A stretch of 64,000 nucleotides of DNA from contig CM054183.1 in the NCBI GenBank assembly GCA_028829895.1, forward strand, positions 20,755,975 to 20,819,974. The letters are read 5' to 3'. Source of the DNA: Sinotaia quadrata (taxonomy: Eukaryota; Mollusca; Gastropoda; Architaenioglossa; Viviparidae). Positions 12,912 to 27,534 of the stretch are shown in pieces. Below the pieces are notes generated by a model. It made no database searches, was not told where the DNA came from, and saw only the letters and a list, made by a program, of their open reading frames with translations. Position 1 is the stretch's first letter. Each line of letters starts with the position of its first letter. The position numbers and the translations under genes are program-made.

Positions 12912-14190
12912 ACATAAATAAATTCCCGTCCTTAAACAGAACTATACCCCGTTCAACATTGCCTGTAGGATTTTGACCCGAATATTGACAGGCAGATGTC
13001 GACAAGGGTTAGAGTTCTTGGCCTTGACTGCTGTTGAACATGAAATCACCAGATGTGTATCACAGTCTTGTCATGAATTGAAAGGTGTGGCGGAGTAAAT
13101 TTTTGTCTATCCCCATTTGTAAACTTATATAAATTATTAAATTGTCAATGTGACCTGACCTTGGGCACTCCATATGATGGCTTGTGTGTGTGTGCCAGAG
13201 TTGGAGTAAACAACTTGGATTGAGAGTATGATAGAAATTGCTGATGCAATCCAAATCGGTTCTAGCTGGTTTTTCTGACTAATAGTCTCATACTTGTTCA
13301 TAACAAATTCATCAAGTGGGGATGGACCAAAATTTTCTTTACTGAAGAAGTACTCTATTTAATCACTTTGGATCTGAACATAACTCGAGTCTAGTCATAA
13401 AAGGCGATCGTAAGCTTATAGTAAGTTAACTGGCTGATAAAGGAAGAAAGTTGCTATTGATCTATTATTTTATTTGAATTAGAGAATGATTATGTAATTG
13501 AACCATTATTTCTATATTCACTAATTTGATTATGTGGTACATTGTCACGTGTCCGGTTTGGATGAATCAACCTTCAAGTCTTTCCAACTGGTATCTGTAT
13601 ATTGTAGCAGTGTCACCAAGGTGTGATACTTTTTTTGGTGTGCTGGGGCTAGATAGCAATATAGTTAAAAAAAAAAAAAAAGCTTGGTTAGCTGGGGCTG
13701 GATGGCAAGATAGTTAAAAAACCATCTGATTGGCGGAGTGGTTAAACGGATTGGCTGGTTGGTTAGTTATTTGTAACTGGTTGAATGAGAGACTTCCTTG
13801 GCATGTTCCTTAGGATGGTTGGTTAAAAAAAAAAAAAGCATGCGTCGCCTCTACAGGGTGTCAGAAACTGATTGTGTTGGATAGTCTCGTTTACGAAACT
13901 TAGAAATATCGGTCTTTTTTGTTTTGTTTTTTGATTGTTTTTAATTATGCATTTTGGTTTTGGTTTTTAAATCCTTCATTTGCACTCAATCCTTTTGTAT
14001 TTGAATTATAGAGCAAATCAAACAATTGAAATAGCGTATTTTAGGTCATTGGTTTGCAAGTGCGAAACTTGGAGATGGTTCAGGGGGTCTTAGGGAGCAG
14101 TTGATTTGGAGGGAGAACGATTGTAACGATTTTGTTGCCTTTTGGTCTCGCTTCTTTTTTTTCTCACTTTCGGTTTGATGTCATCCTCAG

Positions 14191-14304
14191 GTGCTGACAC
14201 CCGAAGAGATGACTCGAGCCAAGGAAGCTGTGGCCTATGGATGCATCAAGTACGCAGACCTGTGTCACAACCGAACTAAAGATTACGTCTTTTCCTTTGA
14301 CAAG
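14191..14304 (+). CDS. RARS1: RARS1 internal coding exon A (end of catalytic core region)
   Basis: This exon encodes 38 residues of cytosolic arginyl-tRNA synthetase, the class I enzyme that charges tRNA-Arg with arginine. The translation opens [20 protein letters not shown] and continues with YADLCHNR and YVFSFDK. It matches, from memory of the family, the human stretch around [30 protein letters not shown]. The GCIKYADL word is typical of ArgRS. The exon begins right after a TCATCCTCAG acceptor and ends before GTACGT, in phase 0 on both sides, so the leading GTG is a Val codon and not a start. The preceding exon, which should encode the KTRSGDTVRL-type segment, was not found in this window. 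The following intron is 27.3 kb. Confidence 0.96.
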
Positions 14305-14422
14305 GTACGTACTTTTCTTTGTCTTCCTTTGTCAAGAAAAGACTTTTTTCTCATCGCGTACAGTTGTTGTGTCTTTTCCCAGAATCGGTAGTTTTCCATA
14401 ATCTTTGTCATGATAGGACTTG

Positions 14423-14424
<2 letters not shown>

Positions 14425-14483
<59 letters not shown>
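14425..14483. repeat. (CT)n microsatellite 120 bp after RARS1 exon A
   Basis: About 29 CT units in the transcript strand, shortly after the donor; followed by T-rich sequence. Confidence 0.97.
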
Positions 14484-14486
<3 letters not shown>

Positions 14487-17223
14487 TTTTTCTTTTTCCT
14501 TTTTTTTTTTTTTGGGAGGGGGACTTTGTTATGTTTGTGTGTATTCCTTTATTTAAATATTTAACTATTCTTTCATTCCTTTGTCTTTTGCCAGTACAAA
14601 ACATTTTTTCTTATTGGATATTGTCTTTTGCTTTCTGTCCTTTAAATGTGTATTTTCCCTTTCAGTTGTCAGATCTCTCTCTCTCTCTCTCTCACTCTCT
14701 CTCTTTCTGATTATTTTCTTATATGATATAACATTTTCTTTCGTGAAATTGCACTGTTGTGTTATCCCATTAACAAGGGTTGTTTCGTTTCTGACAAGAT
14801 AAACATTCGCTCTTTTGATATTGTTGGTTGGTTGCCTTTTCTGTCTTTGTTGAAAGTATAGGTTTATAAGCAAGATGTTTTATGTTAAATTTTATTGTTG
14901 GTATTTTCTGTAAAAATGCTGTTAAATGTTGACATTATTCTTTTCCCCTCCATTGACTGGTTCACACATTGTTTTGTTTTGCAATGCACTATTTTCTTTT
15001 GGTAGCTACTTTTATTTATTTCCTTTCTTTTTCTGTTTAATATTATTCTGGTGGTGCGGGTTTTGGTGGTGTTTGATGTTTCTTTGACGTAATATGACAT
15101 TGTCAATTTCTTTCCTTTGCAATTATCAGTTATTTTCCGTTTGAAAATTTTACTGTGGCGTCTTACCTTTCTGAGTTTTTTTCTCTTCTAATATTGTTCT
15201 GTTCTTGTTGGACATGACAATATTTTTTTCTTAAAAGTAGTGTGTGTGTGTGTGTAGCAGTCCTTATTTTGCAAAATTACAACAGAGACTCTTCTTCCGG
15301 TCTTGGAGTTTCTGTTGGATGTATTTCTGCTAGTTGTTAACTACACTGAAATCAGCAGCTTTGGCCTGCTTTAAGAAAAGAACTGTTTTCTCCTTTGTGG
15401 CTTGGGTTGTGTCCTGACGTCAATGAGCAGTGACCTAGTTTGAGGAAGGAACATGTTACAAACCTGGCTTCCAGGATTTTGTTCTAACGCTAATTGGCAG
15501 TGACCTAGTTTGAGGAGTGAATGTCTTATAACGCCAGTTTGGGATTTTTACGCTGAAGTCTTTTTCATTGGGGATTATTATTGAAGAAACATCTTGGCCT
15601 AGATTAAAAATTGAGTATGTTTGTTACCTATCTTTGGTGACCCACATATCGCCAGAGGTGTGTTGTGTACACGTACACGTCTTGCTTCGAACCATATTTC
15701 CAGAACAAGATAACGACTATTCTGCAATAATTTTGTGGGACTGCTTTATGATTTAAAATGCTGTTGGGGGATCTTGATGGAGTGCTTTCATCGAGACATG
15801 TCACCTAATTATTACAAGAAGTTCACCGTTTTGTTTTTTGCTTGTTGTTTAAAATTGTCTGTGTGTCATTTATTTTTATTCAGTTTGTATGTCCGCATTT
15901 GAGCGAGCAGTCTTGTGGAATGAAAGATTTAAAAGCTGTAACAGAAAGACTTAAAACCCTTACGTAGCCAACCACATACCTCCACTCACATTTTCAGCAG
16001 TTTCAGATGTCACAAGTATTCGACTTTGCAAATGATAATTTGAACATTAAAATCACAAAATGGCTACGATGAGACCCCCCAGTCCTGACCTGACAAAAAT
16101 ACAATGACAAAGATAAAGTTTAAAAGAAAAACGCAAATACTCGTAAGTTTGGGAATGAATAGAAACTTTAACGGAAAGAGTAATGATTGCAGAAAGAATT
16201 TACAAAGTTAAATCATGAAGACTTGAGTGTGGCTTTAGTGATCGTGGTTTGTTCAATGTTCACTGTGTGATAGTTAAGAGTTTGTGCATATTTATCATTT
16301 GAACTTGCTGAGCTGCGACCTCTGTAGACTGGTGAGTCAGGCATGTAGTGCATGTGGCTGTGGGCTTTTCCATCCAGTTGCATGCATCGAAGAGCTGTAG
16401 TTTGCCATGGCCAACTCATTTTCTCATGAGGTGCAAGACGGAGTAGATAAAATGCAAATTCTTCGACATATAATGGCATTTCCTAAGTATCTTGCGGACA
16501 TTGGAGTGACGCCTGGCGCACCAGACACACATCATTCATACATAGAAAAATAAAGATAATAATGATAAGTGAACAAAGATGAAAATAGAAATGGGTGAAT
16601 TAAAGTAATGAGGATATAATACAGTCTAGCATAATCATAACTACTTATACATGATTTAAGTACAAGTTCCACTTGACTAAACTTTCTCAGCAAAAAATAC
16701 CTTTTTACCAGTGGTGTTCTGGGAGAGTGTTTCTGGGTAGTACTATGCTGATGGCGGCTGTCAGGGTTCTGATAGTTTGGGGTCATCTCTGACACAGACA
16801 GGGACACATTTATGTGGTCAGTCAGGCTAAATAACAGGCTAATTATTACAACTTGACCTACTAGATCGACCAAGTTGAATAATATCGCCAGAGCCTTTGT
16901 GAAAGAGAGGGGCTAACAGTGAGATGTGGAAACGCAAGATCTAAAGTCTTGTCTACTTGGCGCAAGTTTGACAGTAGATTGTGGTCCAGAGTTAGAAAGA
17001 TGAATGAAAATTCGGCAGGCACGTCTCGTATCGTCACAAGTGTCACGCTGTGTTATAGTCTTTATTTCTCTGGATTGTCATTTGCTAATCCATGTTCGGG
17101 GCATGTTTATATTTCCTCATTTTTCTGCCTGTACTATAGCAACGCATTGTGCATGTTAATTAACCGAAGCTAGTAGATAATATTGCAGAGACAAGCACAT
17201 GTCACCACATACTAGTTTCTGTA

Positions 17224-17226
17224 GTG

Positions 17227-17304
<78 letters not shown>
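17224..17304. repeat. (GT)n microsatellite with (GCGT) insert
   Basis: GT run interrupted by five CGTG units, then pure GT to 17304. Confidence 0.97.
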
Positions 17305-17307
<3 letters not shown>

Positions 17308-18589
17308 ACACCCTAGCACTGACAGCCTGTTTGCGGAGACATCATTATTTAACCTCACATTCAGCCAGTTTACCCCATTTCTGATTACGACTCAAGGGGC
17401 ACCACTCTGAATACACCATTTTTCAACTGGATTTGCCCACTATCTCACGCATTCTTGTCATTTTGACATTTTCAAATATTTTTAGTACACAGTTCACTCA
17501 CAATAGGACCTGTTTTTTATCCTTGATCAGTTATATGTCACCTTATCAAGAGTTCGGTGGTCTTATGATATCAAAATTAAAATTATTCCGTATCTGAACT
17601 GGGAAAATTGGTGAATTTAACATTAACTAAAATGTTACTTCAAAGAAGTAATTTTTGTGCAAGGACATGAGGAAATTAATGTGGTTGTGACTAATGAAAT
17701 CCAGCAAATCAAAACTTAAAATAAAAACGTGTGGCAGTTGATCCCGTAGAACGACGATTTTCTTTTTAGTTTTTATAAGCGTATGCATGTATGTACTTTT
17801 GATTTCGAAATGAGAATTCTGCGTTAATTGTTTCTTTTTACAACCATTTAGTTGGGCTCTCCTTACGGAAATAGGATACATTTATTTTTAAATACATGTA
17901 TTGGTTCATTTTCCATTGATGTGTTTGCAATGTGTGTGTGTATGTGCGTGCGCGCGCACGCTCACGTGTATGTATTAAGGGCACTGCCATTTTTCTGTAG
18001 CTGCTTATTCATTCTAAATCTTTTCGATGTTCCTCTGAAGATTCCAGCGTATAGTGATGTATAGATTGATTAAATCAGAATGCTTGCGGGGAGGGTATCT
18101 TGTGCCAAAGTAAGTGTTTTCTTCTTTTAAGTACTTTTTCTTGATCGCATTATACCTTTAAACCACTCTTATTTGCAATAGTCTGCATCTTTATGAATGT
18201 ATGCTTTGGCTTTCTATGTTAATTATTTATATATTTATTTAGGTTATCTTCTCTGTCACCAAACATATAGAACAGACTGTGTGGACTGCATCTTTAGTAG
18301 TGCAGGCGGCAGTTGACAGAATTCGAGTAATACATAAATTTAAGAAATACGCGCGCGCGCCGCACACACGCACACGCACACACACAAAGTAGTTAAAAAT
18401 TGGTCGCAGAACAGACAGTATGTGGCCATTTTATTGCTGGGCAGTTTCCTTTAAGGATTCTCGATTATTTAATGCTTAGTACGTTTTGTTTGGGGGGTGG
18501 AGTGGTGCTTTGTCTTGTTTTCCTTCTATATTTTTTTTAAATATATCTGTTTCGTTGGCTGCTTGTTGCTTGGCAATTTATTGTAAAAC

Positions 18590-19825
18590 TGTCGGTCATT
18601 CTGGTGTATTCGAATGTGTTACGTTACTGTTAATTGTAAAACTGACCTTTGTACTGGTAATACAGTACTTTTTATTCTTAATTGTAAAACTGACCTTTGT
18701 TTGTTCTGGTGTGTATTAATACTTATTGTTAATTGTAAAACTAACTTTTGTTCTGGTATGTATTAATACACTAGTTTTTATTCTTCATTGTAAAACTGAC
18801 CTCGTCTTGGATTTTATTAGTTTATTATCTTACCGTTCGTTTTAAACTGAGCTTATTCTGACTTTTGCTAATGTATCATGTTACTGTTCATTGTAAAAAT
18901 TTCCTTCCTTCTGGTGTTTACTACTGTACTTCTCTTACTGTTCATTGTATTCAATAACTTCATTCTGATTTTTAGTAATGTATTATCTTGCTGTTCATAG
19001 TAAAACTTACCCTTATTTTGGTTTTATTAATTCATTTCTTTACTGTTATTTGCAAAACTGTCCTCCATGTTATTTTATTATTGCTCTACCTTACTGGCTA
19101 TACCCCTTTTAGTGTAATAATTAATGCTTTCCTTTAGTGTAATAATTAATGCTTTCCTTTAGTGTTGATAGTTCTCATTATACTTTTTATTAATGATATT
19201 CCTTCCTGTTGATGTCTCATTTAGGTGCTTACTATTTCATTAATTTACTGTTCATTGACAAACTGTCCCTCGTTTTCCATTTTATCTTATTGTTCATGTC
19301 CCTGATTTAAGTGTCTACTTGTTTTTTACCCATACTATTCATTGGCAAACTGATCCTCGTGTTGGTTCCATAAATATTTTACCTTAATGTTTATTCCTCG
19401 CACTTTGATGCTTACTAATTCTTTATCACCTTGTTCATATGAAAACAGCTCGCAATTTTGGGTTATTTCATTCATTTCCTTACTTTTCATCAAAAGCTGC
19501 CTATCATTTTTGGTGTTCACAGCCAGACTACTGCAGAGTCATTTGGTTACAAACTTTCTGGTGTTGTACTTTATGGGGATTGCGTTTTTGTTTACAACTG
19601 ATCTTTAAGTTGGTACAGTGTGTACACTGGTTCACTTCTTATCTGCCCATTCTAGTTCTCTTCTATACTTTGATGTTTACTACTTCTTATCTGCATATTG
19701 TAATAGTATTTTACACACTGGTGTTTACTGAGTCACTTCTTAGTGCACACATTCCAGTTCTATTTTTCTTTAAATTATACTTTATGATAACAAGTTCCTC
19801 TCTTTTAATTTAACACCTTTGCCAC

Positions 19826-19830
<5 letters not shown>
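18590..19830. repeat. Old, degenerate tandem array, period about 50-75 bp
   Basis: Recurring core TTACTGTTCATTGTAAAACT followed by G-CCTT-TTCTGGT-TTTA-TA. At least ten copies can be followed, becoming less alike towards 19.8 kb. Two perfect 28-bp copies sit near 19110-19165. Confidence 0.7.
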
Positions 19831-19871
<41 letters not shown>

Positions 19872-19891
19872 ACACACACAAACACACACAC
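19824..19891. repeat. (CT)n(CA)n compound microsatellite
   Basis: CT block then CA with GA and AA interruptions. Confidence 0.96.
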
Positions 19892-20889
19892 AGAGTTTAG
19901 TTTGTTTCTCTCTTTAACTGTCTTGTTATGTCTTTCTCTCAGACTCGTGCGTGTGCACACACACACACACATACTGATTTTTGCTACTAGACTTTTTATC
20001 TGCCCATTGTAATTCTTCTTGTCATTGTCTGGTGTTTTTTAATACTATTCCATAACGTACAGTAGTCGACTTCTAAAAACTTGTTAAACGAGTTCCTATG
20101 GTTAGTGCTCTAGTATCTTTTTCTTTTAAATTCATTGCTTTTTTATGTGTTCTTTCTGAAAGTATTTCGTGAACTGATATACTCATTTTTATAAAACTGC
20201 TGCACAATCTAGCTGTTTGCTAATTTTTTTTAATGTTTTACTGTTTATGGCTTGTTTGTACTTTGATGTTCTTGAACAAAATCTTTCAAAATTTATCGAA
20301 TTGTCTAATCTATGACTAAATTATATGTTAAGTAGGTAGATATATGGATGGATGGATGGATTTTTTCAGGCTGCTTATTTCCTTTTCACAGTAAAATTGT
20401 TTGCATATTAATATGTTCGAATGATTTCTATATCTCACATTTAATTATTGTAATTTTGTTGTGTTGCAGTCTACTGCAGTGTGTTTAGTTGTCTTTTTTT
20501 CCAATCGAAGTTCATAGGATGTAATGTATTGATTATAATGACTTTTACATAGTTGTAAATTGTACTTTAAATAATTAATACACAGAATGTAACTGGCCAT
20601 TTTCGCCTTTTTATCCGTTTTTTCCTTCTTCATAGCCATTCCTTAGATTAAATGTGTTTAGTAAATTAAGGAACACTGAGTATTCTCGGAGTGTGTGGAG
20701 TTAATTAAGCCACTAGAACTTCTATTTCCGGTATGAATGGTTGTTTGGTTTGTTTTATGCTTTTTGTTTATTGGCTTTCTTGGAGGGAGAAAGGATGTTT
20801 TTCCCTCCGACATTTAATCGGGTGATTAAAAATACAATACATACGGACCTCCAACAGCTGGATAGCCAAGACTTGTTGTAAATGTAGAA

Positions 20890-21174
20890 ACGAGATGATG
20901 TGGTCGTGGGGTTCGTTAATGTAGGACCACGTTTGTGTCTGACATAACGAGATGATGTGGTCGTGGGGTTCGTTAATGTAAGACCATATTTGTGTCTGAC
21001 ATAACGAGATGATATGGTCGTGGGGTTCGTTAATGTAGAACCACGTTTGTGTCTGACATAACGAGATGATGTGGTCGTGGGGTTCGTTAATGTAGGACCA
21101 CGTTTGTGTCTGACATAACGAGATGATGTGGTCGTGGGGTTCGTTAATGTAGGACCATATTTGTGGCTGGCTTA
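20890..21174. repeat. 57-bp minisatellite, 5 copies
   Basis: Copies start at 20890, 20947, 21004, 21061 and 21118. Unit begins ACGAGATGATGTGGTCGTGG and ends TTTGTGTCTGACATA. Copies are almost identical; a few sites vary, such as CGTTT/TATTT. Confidence 0.95.
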
Positions 21175-21827
21175 ATTTGTAACTTACACGATCTCGGCTT
21201 ATCTGTACGCCTTGTCGACCATTGAATCGCCATTGCAGAGTATACTGTATTCTTTGAACAAGATTTGTTTTTTTCTTGTTTGTTTGTTTTTAAATGTACA
21301 ATCCGTTTTACGGTCCGTGTGCAGACTATGTATGTACAGTCCATTGACTCTTGAAAACCTGCACGTGATTTTGTAAGAATAGCTTGTCTGTTGAGCTTTA
21401 TAATTGTGTAATAAGTAGCCTGCATTATATAGTCACATCTATGTATCGATGGCTGGGTAAGTAGGCTGCTTGATAAATAAATTGTAAGGTTGTTGAATAG
21501 CAAGGGGTCTAGGTAAGAAGTTTGGTAGGTTGCATACAGAGCTGACGTGTTTATTTCATTTCTTGACTGGATTTTGTAATTAAAGACGAAGTGGGGATTC
21601 ATTCGCTTATGCTACTCTCCTGCACAGCACGAATCCTGGAACATGCACTCACGCAACCAAAAGAAAAATCATTTCAATGTTCATATCGATCTTACGACGT
21701 TTATTTCCGAGTTTGCTTTTTATTGCTCATTCGTGTCACAGGGTTGACTATTTATCTTTTCCAGTCCTAGATTCCTTTAAATTATTCTATAAAGATTTTT
21801 CTCTTTTTTATTTAACTTTCCATGCTA

Positions 21828-21828
<1 letters not shown>

Positions 21829-21906
<78 letters not shown>
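21829..21906. repeat. (CT)n microsatellite
   Basis: About 38 CT units inside a long pyrimidine-rich region. Confidence 0.97.
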
Positions 21907-21909
<3 letters not shown>

Positions 21910-22283
21910 CTTGTTTTAAGTCTCATCTCTTTCCCACTTTAACTGTCTTTAACTCTTTCTCTCTCTCTCTTCTCTCGCTTTCTCATTCTTGTTTTTTTTT
22001 TTAAAGTCTCTTTATCTCTTTCCCACTCTCCTTATCGCTCTCCTTTTAAGTCTCCTTATCTCTCGCCCACTTTCCTCTCACAATTTTCCTTGTCTGTTTC
22101 TCTTCATTCTTTCTATGGTCTCCTCCTATCTTTTTACTTCTTTTTAAATGTTTTAATTCCCCCCCCCCCCCCAACGTGTATTCTCTCTCCCTCTCTCTCT
22201 TCACTTTCTTTTGTAAGTATTTCTCTTCTGTCTGTCTTTCTTTCTCTAACTATTTCACTCGTTTAAGTCTTTTCTCCTCTTTT

Positions 22284-22389
<106 letters not shown>

Positions 22390-23188
22390 CCCTCCTTCTA
22401 AACTTGCTTCCTTCCTTTCGAAGTCTGAACTTCCTTCTTTCCAAACTTCCTTCCTTCCATCAAAACTTCCTTCCAGACTTCCTTCCAACCTTTCTTTCTT
22501 CCAAACCTCCTTCCTTCCAAACTTCCTTCTTTCCTTTCTTTCTTTCTTTTATTAAGTTTCTCTCACTTATACATGATCTTTTACGTATCACATTTCCCTC
22601 CCCTTTCAGCTTTTGAAATCTCTGAGTCCTACGTCATTTTAGCGCATATGAATGTGATGACAGTAAGTAATGCAAAATTGTTCGTTACAAAATTTAGGGG
22701 ATGAGTTGGAGGAAGAGAACTATCTTGTTCATGTTCATGTTCAAGAACTATAAAGGGAAAAAAGATGAAAAGGAAGAAGTGAAATAAAAGCTACCCCGAC
22801 CATTCTTCTGGGAACTATTCGCATCCTCCAAAATCTTGGCGAACGCCTTTTTTACGCACGGTTTTATGATAACGTGGAAATGAAATTTATTGCTGTGTTT
22901 GTCTTTGTTAATATCAGTCTTGTTATTGTGTTTTCGCTCTCTTGGCAGAATCTAGGGAAAAGCAAGACGTTGAGTATGAATGCCTGCATTGGTTTTAAGA
23001 TTGCGTTTAGAATATAGTTTGTCACTTTACTTTAGCTCTGACACTCTGATTCGTTCTCTCTTTCTTTTTTCTTCTCGTTTTCTGTCACCCTTTTCTTTCC
23101 CTCTTCTTTCTCTCTCACACCCAGTCTCTTTCCCTCTTTCATTCTGTATCTCCCTCTTTTTATTTCACCCTTATTTTTCCTTTTGAAT

Positions 23189-23189
<1 letters not shown>

Positions 23190-23241
<52 letters not shown>
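23190..23241. repeat. (CT)n(CA)n compound microsatellite
   Basis: Fifteen CT units to 23220 followed by about ten CA units. Confidence 0.97.
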
Positions 23242-23243
<2 letters not shown>

Positions 23244-24889
23244 TACACACCATAGCTGTTTTTTTCTCATGCATTCTCTCTTTTTTTCAATATACGTCTT
23301 TCCCTTTCTCTCTCTTTCTCATACACACAAACACACTCTCTCACACTCACCGTGTACCCTTCTTTTTCTTCATTCAGACATTTTATTTCTTCTATTGTTT
23401 TTTTCTTCATACCTCTCTTGTCCTCTAGCTTGGATTTTTTTGTGCAAAATATATATAAACTGTCTAAATTTACCTTTAAAATTAATTGTATTCCAGTGTT
23501 TCCACATTGTTTTTACTTTCGTTCTTGTCACAAAATGTGCACGTCACCAGGCAAAGCGCGAGTGTTGAGTCAGCAACTATTAATAGCTATAAACTATAGT
23601 TTATTCATTTTCCTCCTTCTCTCTCCTTCCCAGTCTCATTCACTCAATCACACACACATATTCCACATTTTTTTTTACTTTACTATTAACTTACATATAT
23701 TTTAATTACGGGTTTTTTGTCATTTAATTTTTTAATATAGTGTAAAATGATACGATTGTTAAAGATTTTCTTGGGTTCATAATTCTGTTCAGTTGCGGTA
23801 GTCTACTTTTTCTGGCCGTTTATCGTGTGTAAGGAAAGCAAATAGGTCCAAAACTGACAGTGGTGACATGCATTTAAATGATTTATTTATTTAGAGTAAC
23901 CGAGAGAGACCTAATGTTCAGTTGTTTGGGTTTTTCCAAATGTTCTTCTTCCTTCTTTTTTTTGCTTCCTCGCTCAAACTCTCCATCCCCGTCTCCTGTC
24001 TTTTTTAAACTCTCATTTCTTTCTGTTTCTCTTTCTCTCTTTGATTCTCTGTCTGTCTGTCTCTCTCTCTGTCTCTCTGATTCTTCCTCTTCTTTCCAAT
24101 TTCCCCTGCTTTCTCCTTCCATTTTCCTTTCCATCTTCTTTTCCTTCGTTTTTCCCCTCCTTCGTCCTTTTCCACCCCTCTCTTTTTATTCTAGTTTTCC
24201 TCTTCTCATCAATCTTTCTTCTTTTTCCCTGTTCCTTCTTTCTTCCTTACCATCATCTTTCCCTTTTTTCCCCTACGATTAAACTCATTAAAGCCCTCTG
24301 TAAATTAGGTATTTTTGTTTCGTTAATACTGTATTAGTCTGCTAAAATTTACACCCATTTTATCCAATCGCTGACATAATATGGTTAGGCAGAATTCCTG
24401 TCTTTTCCCACCTGGAACACTTGGACGATATGTAAGCGCCTTAAATCCTGGACGATGTTAAACATCATAAATGTTGGAAGATGTTTAATTGTCATAAACA
24501 TTGGACAACGTGTCAGCGATATGCCGTTGACAATGTCGAACAACCAAAACTGTAGACGTTGTTTAGACACTTGAATCTTTAGATACAGGCCGTGATCTAT
24601 TTGTTACATATCTTAATCCATTAATTACAGATTGTAACACGTTAGAGACAAATATCCACCAAATTGATCCATTTATTGCGGGTTTACAGACCCGACCCCA
24701 TTACTTGCAGAAGATAATTCATTTCACACTTAATTTTATCCCATTAGATACTTAAGGCATCTATCCAATACTTTGTGTAATTCATTAGAAACTTAATGTT
24801 GAAATATCTGAATTGTTAGATGCACTTTAATCCCAGACTCTTGGCCACAAAATTAGTCGTAATCCACACAGACATTAGTAAATGATATT

Positions 24890-25100
24890 GCACACACTCG
24901 TGGGTTCGTGCCCGTCTCACAGACTCGTGGTCCGTATGATGTTACACACACTTGTGGGTTCATGCCCGCATCCCGTTACATGTACTCGTAGGTTCGTTCT
25001 CGTATCACGTTACACACATTCGTAGGTCCATGTTACCCATTATTTGTAAGTTTATGCCCGATCATGTTACACGTAGTCGTAGATTCATTGTCATTCCATT
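24890..25100. repeat. Degenerate repeat with CGTGGGTTCGTGCCCG core
   Basis: Four to five diverged copies of a segment with ACACACTCGTGGGTTCGTGC followed by a CGT(A/C)TCACGTTACA-type end. Spacing is irregular. Confidence 0.6.
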
Positions 25101-27221
25101 GTCAGCAGTTCCTGCCACCAACCCCAGCATTCCATTACATCTCGTAAGACTTAATTTTTACCCCACTTAGAGGCGTGACGTGTTATTTATTAATTTCATA
25201 GTCTGCATGTTTTAACTGTTTAAGATAATACGAATTGACTTTGGGGGTCTGATTTTTTTTTTTAAAAGAGCAAAATATATTACCTTTTCGGAATTCTGAT
25301 GGATTGTGTCCCTTAATAGATTAATCAGTCACAAGACCAATTCAGCTATATCTCATTCACTCTCTCAATCACGCATGCACACACACACACACACGTAAGC
25401 AAACTACGTTCACATAAATTTTCATAATCTAAACAATTGTATCAACCTACCCCTTTATACATCTATTCCGCATTGTGATCTGTAGACCTAAACACCTATT
25501 TGAACTTTACGGATGACGACCAACGTTGTTTAAATCGACGCGACTTCGGTAAATGTCAAGTGTGAGATGTGGAGAGCGGTTGGTTGGCGGAGGACCACTG
25601 GCTTTAAGTTGTAAGGCCAAAAGCGATTACTGCCAACAACAACAAAATCGATATGAATGATTTTGGTGTTTTGTTAGCAACCTAGTTGTTATAATCGGAT
25701 ACACTAAACAGAGGCTTTCCCTGGGTCGCGAAAAAGTATTAATTGGATGCGTGTGTGCGCGTGTGTTTATCCCTGTGTTATTTTCTTGTGTGTGTGTGTG
25801 TGTTTGGAGGAGGTCATTCTCTCTGTCATGACTTCATACATAATATTCGTTTGGTGGTGGTGGTTAGTATTTCTTGAAGTGAACAGTGCTCTATTGCATT
25901 ATTAAAATTACAACTCCTGTTTTGGAGGTCAGTGAAAATGGATATGTTCATTCAACACAACAAAGGCATGCACACACACAAACACATTTTGCACCTAAAA
26001 GTCACTTTAACAGTAACGAACAGCATTTAAAGACGTGCAGTAAGCATTCATTTCAAACACATTTATAATGGGGAAAAGCATTATGCAACAATCAGTTGTT
26101 ATTTTGTTAAAAAGAATTCGCTCTAAATGTACCACTGAGTTTTCTTTGAATGGGAAAATAGCATGCAATGGATTTTTTTTTTTTAAATCGCTCTAAATAT
26201 ACCACTAAGCCAATTAATATCGTGAGTCTGAAACTGTAGAAACAAACTGTCCATAAATAGAACGGCCATAATTAATACGAATCTAGACACTTGCCTAGGC
26301 CATGCTTTCGCAAAACTGTCACTATAGTCGTCTGTGAAGGGAGTGGTTATTTGCATCATCGTTTGAGAGAAAAGTCTTAAAAACGGCTGGTTCGGTGCGT
26401 AAAGATTACTCACTTTTCATTGTGCACGTTCTTACATCCAAGATCGCATTATGTGTGTGTTTGTTTGTTTGTGTATGTGGGGTGTGTCCGGTGGATGGGG
26501 GATGGGGGAATGGGATATTCAGTAAGGAACTGAGACAATTCACTGCGAAACTTGCTGAGACAATATGACCATTTCATGGGACAGTCAGACCATTCAGTGA
26601 GGGAACAAGTCCTTTTCTTGGAACATTGAGACAGTAAGAACACACGTTGTGGCCATATACCATCCATTGCCGCGTAGTTGAGAGGGAAGGATGCACTGAG
26701 ACAGGCCATTCGGTTTGGATGTTAAACCAGTCATTACAGTGTCATATCCATTTACAAGGATATTAGAACTATTCGATAGGACTTAGAAACATTCATTCCA
26801 GCATCGCGTTCATTGATTTGGGACATTGGGACCATAGAGTTCGACTATTCGAAAATGTGCTAGATCAGTCATCACAGGTTTATTGTGAATTGGAAGGGTG
26901 ACATCGACCATTCGATAGCTAAGGATGTTAGCTAAGTCGTTAGAGGATTCAGTCCATTTATTTGGGTCATTAGGACATCGAGCATTCAATGTGACATCAG
27001 ATCATTACTTATAACTTTGTATACATTTTAATGAGTCGTTGAAACTAAGCATTCGATAGGATGCACCCTTATAGCAGCAAGTCCATTTTCTGGCACACAA
27101 AGATCGACCATTTAATAGGGTGTTAAGCCATTCCTTACAGTGTCAGGGCCGTCTGCTGTACACAGACCATTCAATAGAACGTTAGATTCAAAGCATCGAG
27201 TCCATTTACTGCAACGTGGAC

Positions 27222-27442
27222 ACCGACCATTGTAAATTAGGGTTACTCGTTACATTATCAAGTCCATTTATTTGGAACAATGTACAAATAAAACCGACCA
27301 TTGCTTGTAAAGTAGGGTTACTTGTTACATTATCAAGTCCATTTATTTAGAACAATGTACAAATAAAACCGACCATTGCTTGTAAAGTAGGGTTACTTGT
27401 TACATTATCAAGTCCATTTATTTGGCACAATGTACAAATGAA
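27222..27442. repeat. 75-bp minisatellite, 3 copies
   Basis: Unit begins ACCGACCATTGCTTGTAAAG; the first copy is four bases shorter. Nearly identical copies. Confidence 0.92.
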
Positions 27443-27534
27443 ACCGACCATTCGATAGAACGTTGCAGTATCGAATCAGTTTATTGCCGCTTTAAGATTC
27501 GTGACTGGAACTGTAGAACTTTCTTTTATGAAAT

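Larger units (their letters stand above)
1..14190 (+). other. Upstream RARS1 intron (inferred), no recognisable exon
   Basis: No stretch here gives recognisable protein similarity, and the missing upstream RARS1 exon was not found by eye. I read the region as intronic because exon A begins with an acceptor at 14190. It contains minisatellites (452-622, 2821-3220, 5764-6150, 11590-12015), microsatellites, one copy of a dispersed repeat (7891-8044) and a hAT-like terminus (8048-8115). I see nothing notable in 700-2600, 6300-7800, 8200-8800 and 9050-10900 beyond short homopolymers, a short duplication near 10076-10145 and a CA tract near 10980. A separate gene with diverged exons cannot be excluded. 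Confidence 0.5.

Noticed and set aside
21144..21602. 152-codon minus-strand ORF.
   Set aside because: No domain or homologue recognised; begins in the 57-bp minisatellite and antisense to a long intron.
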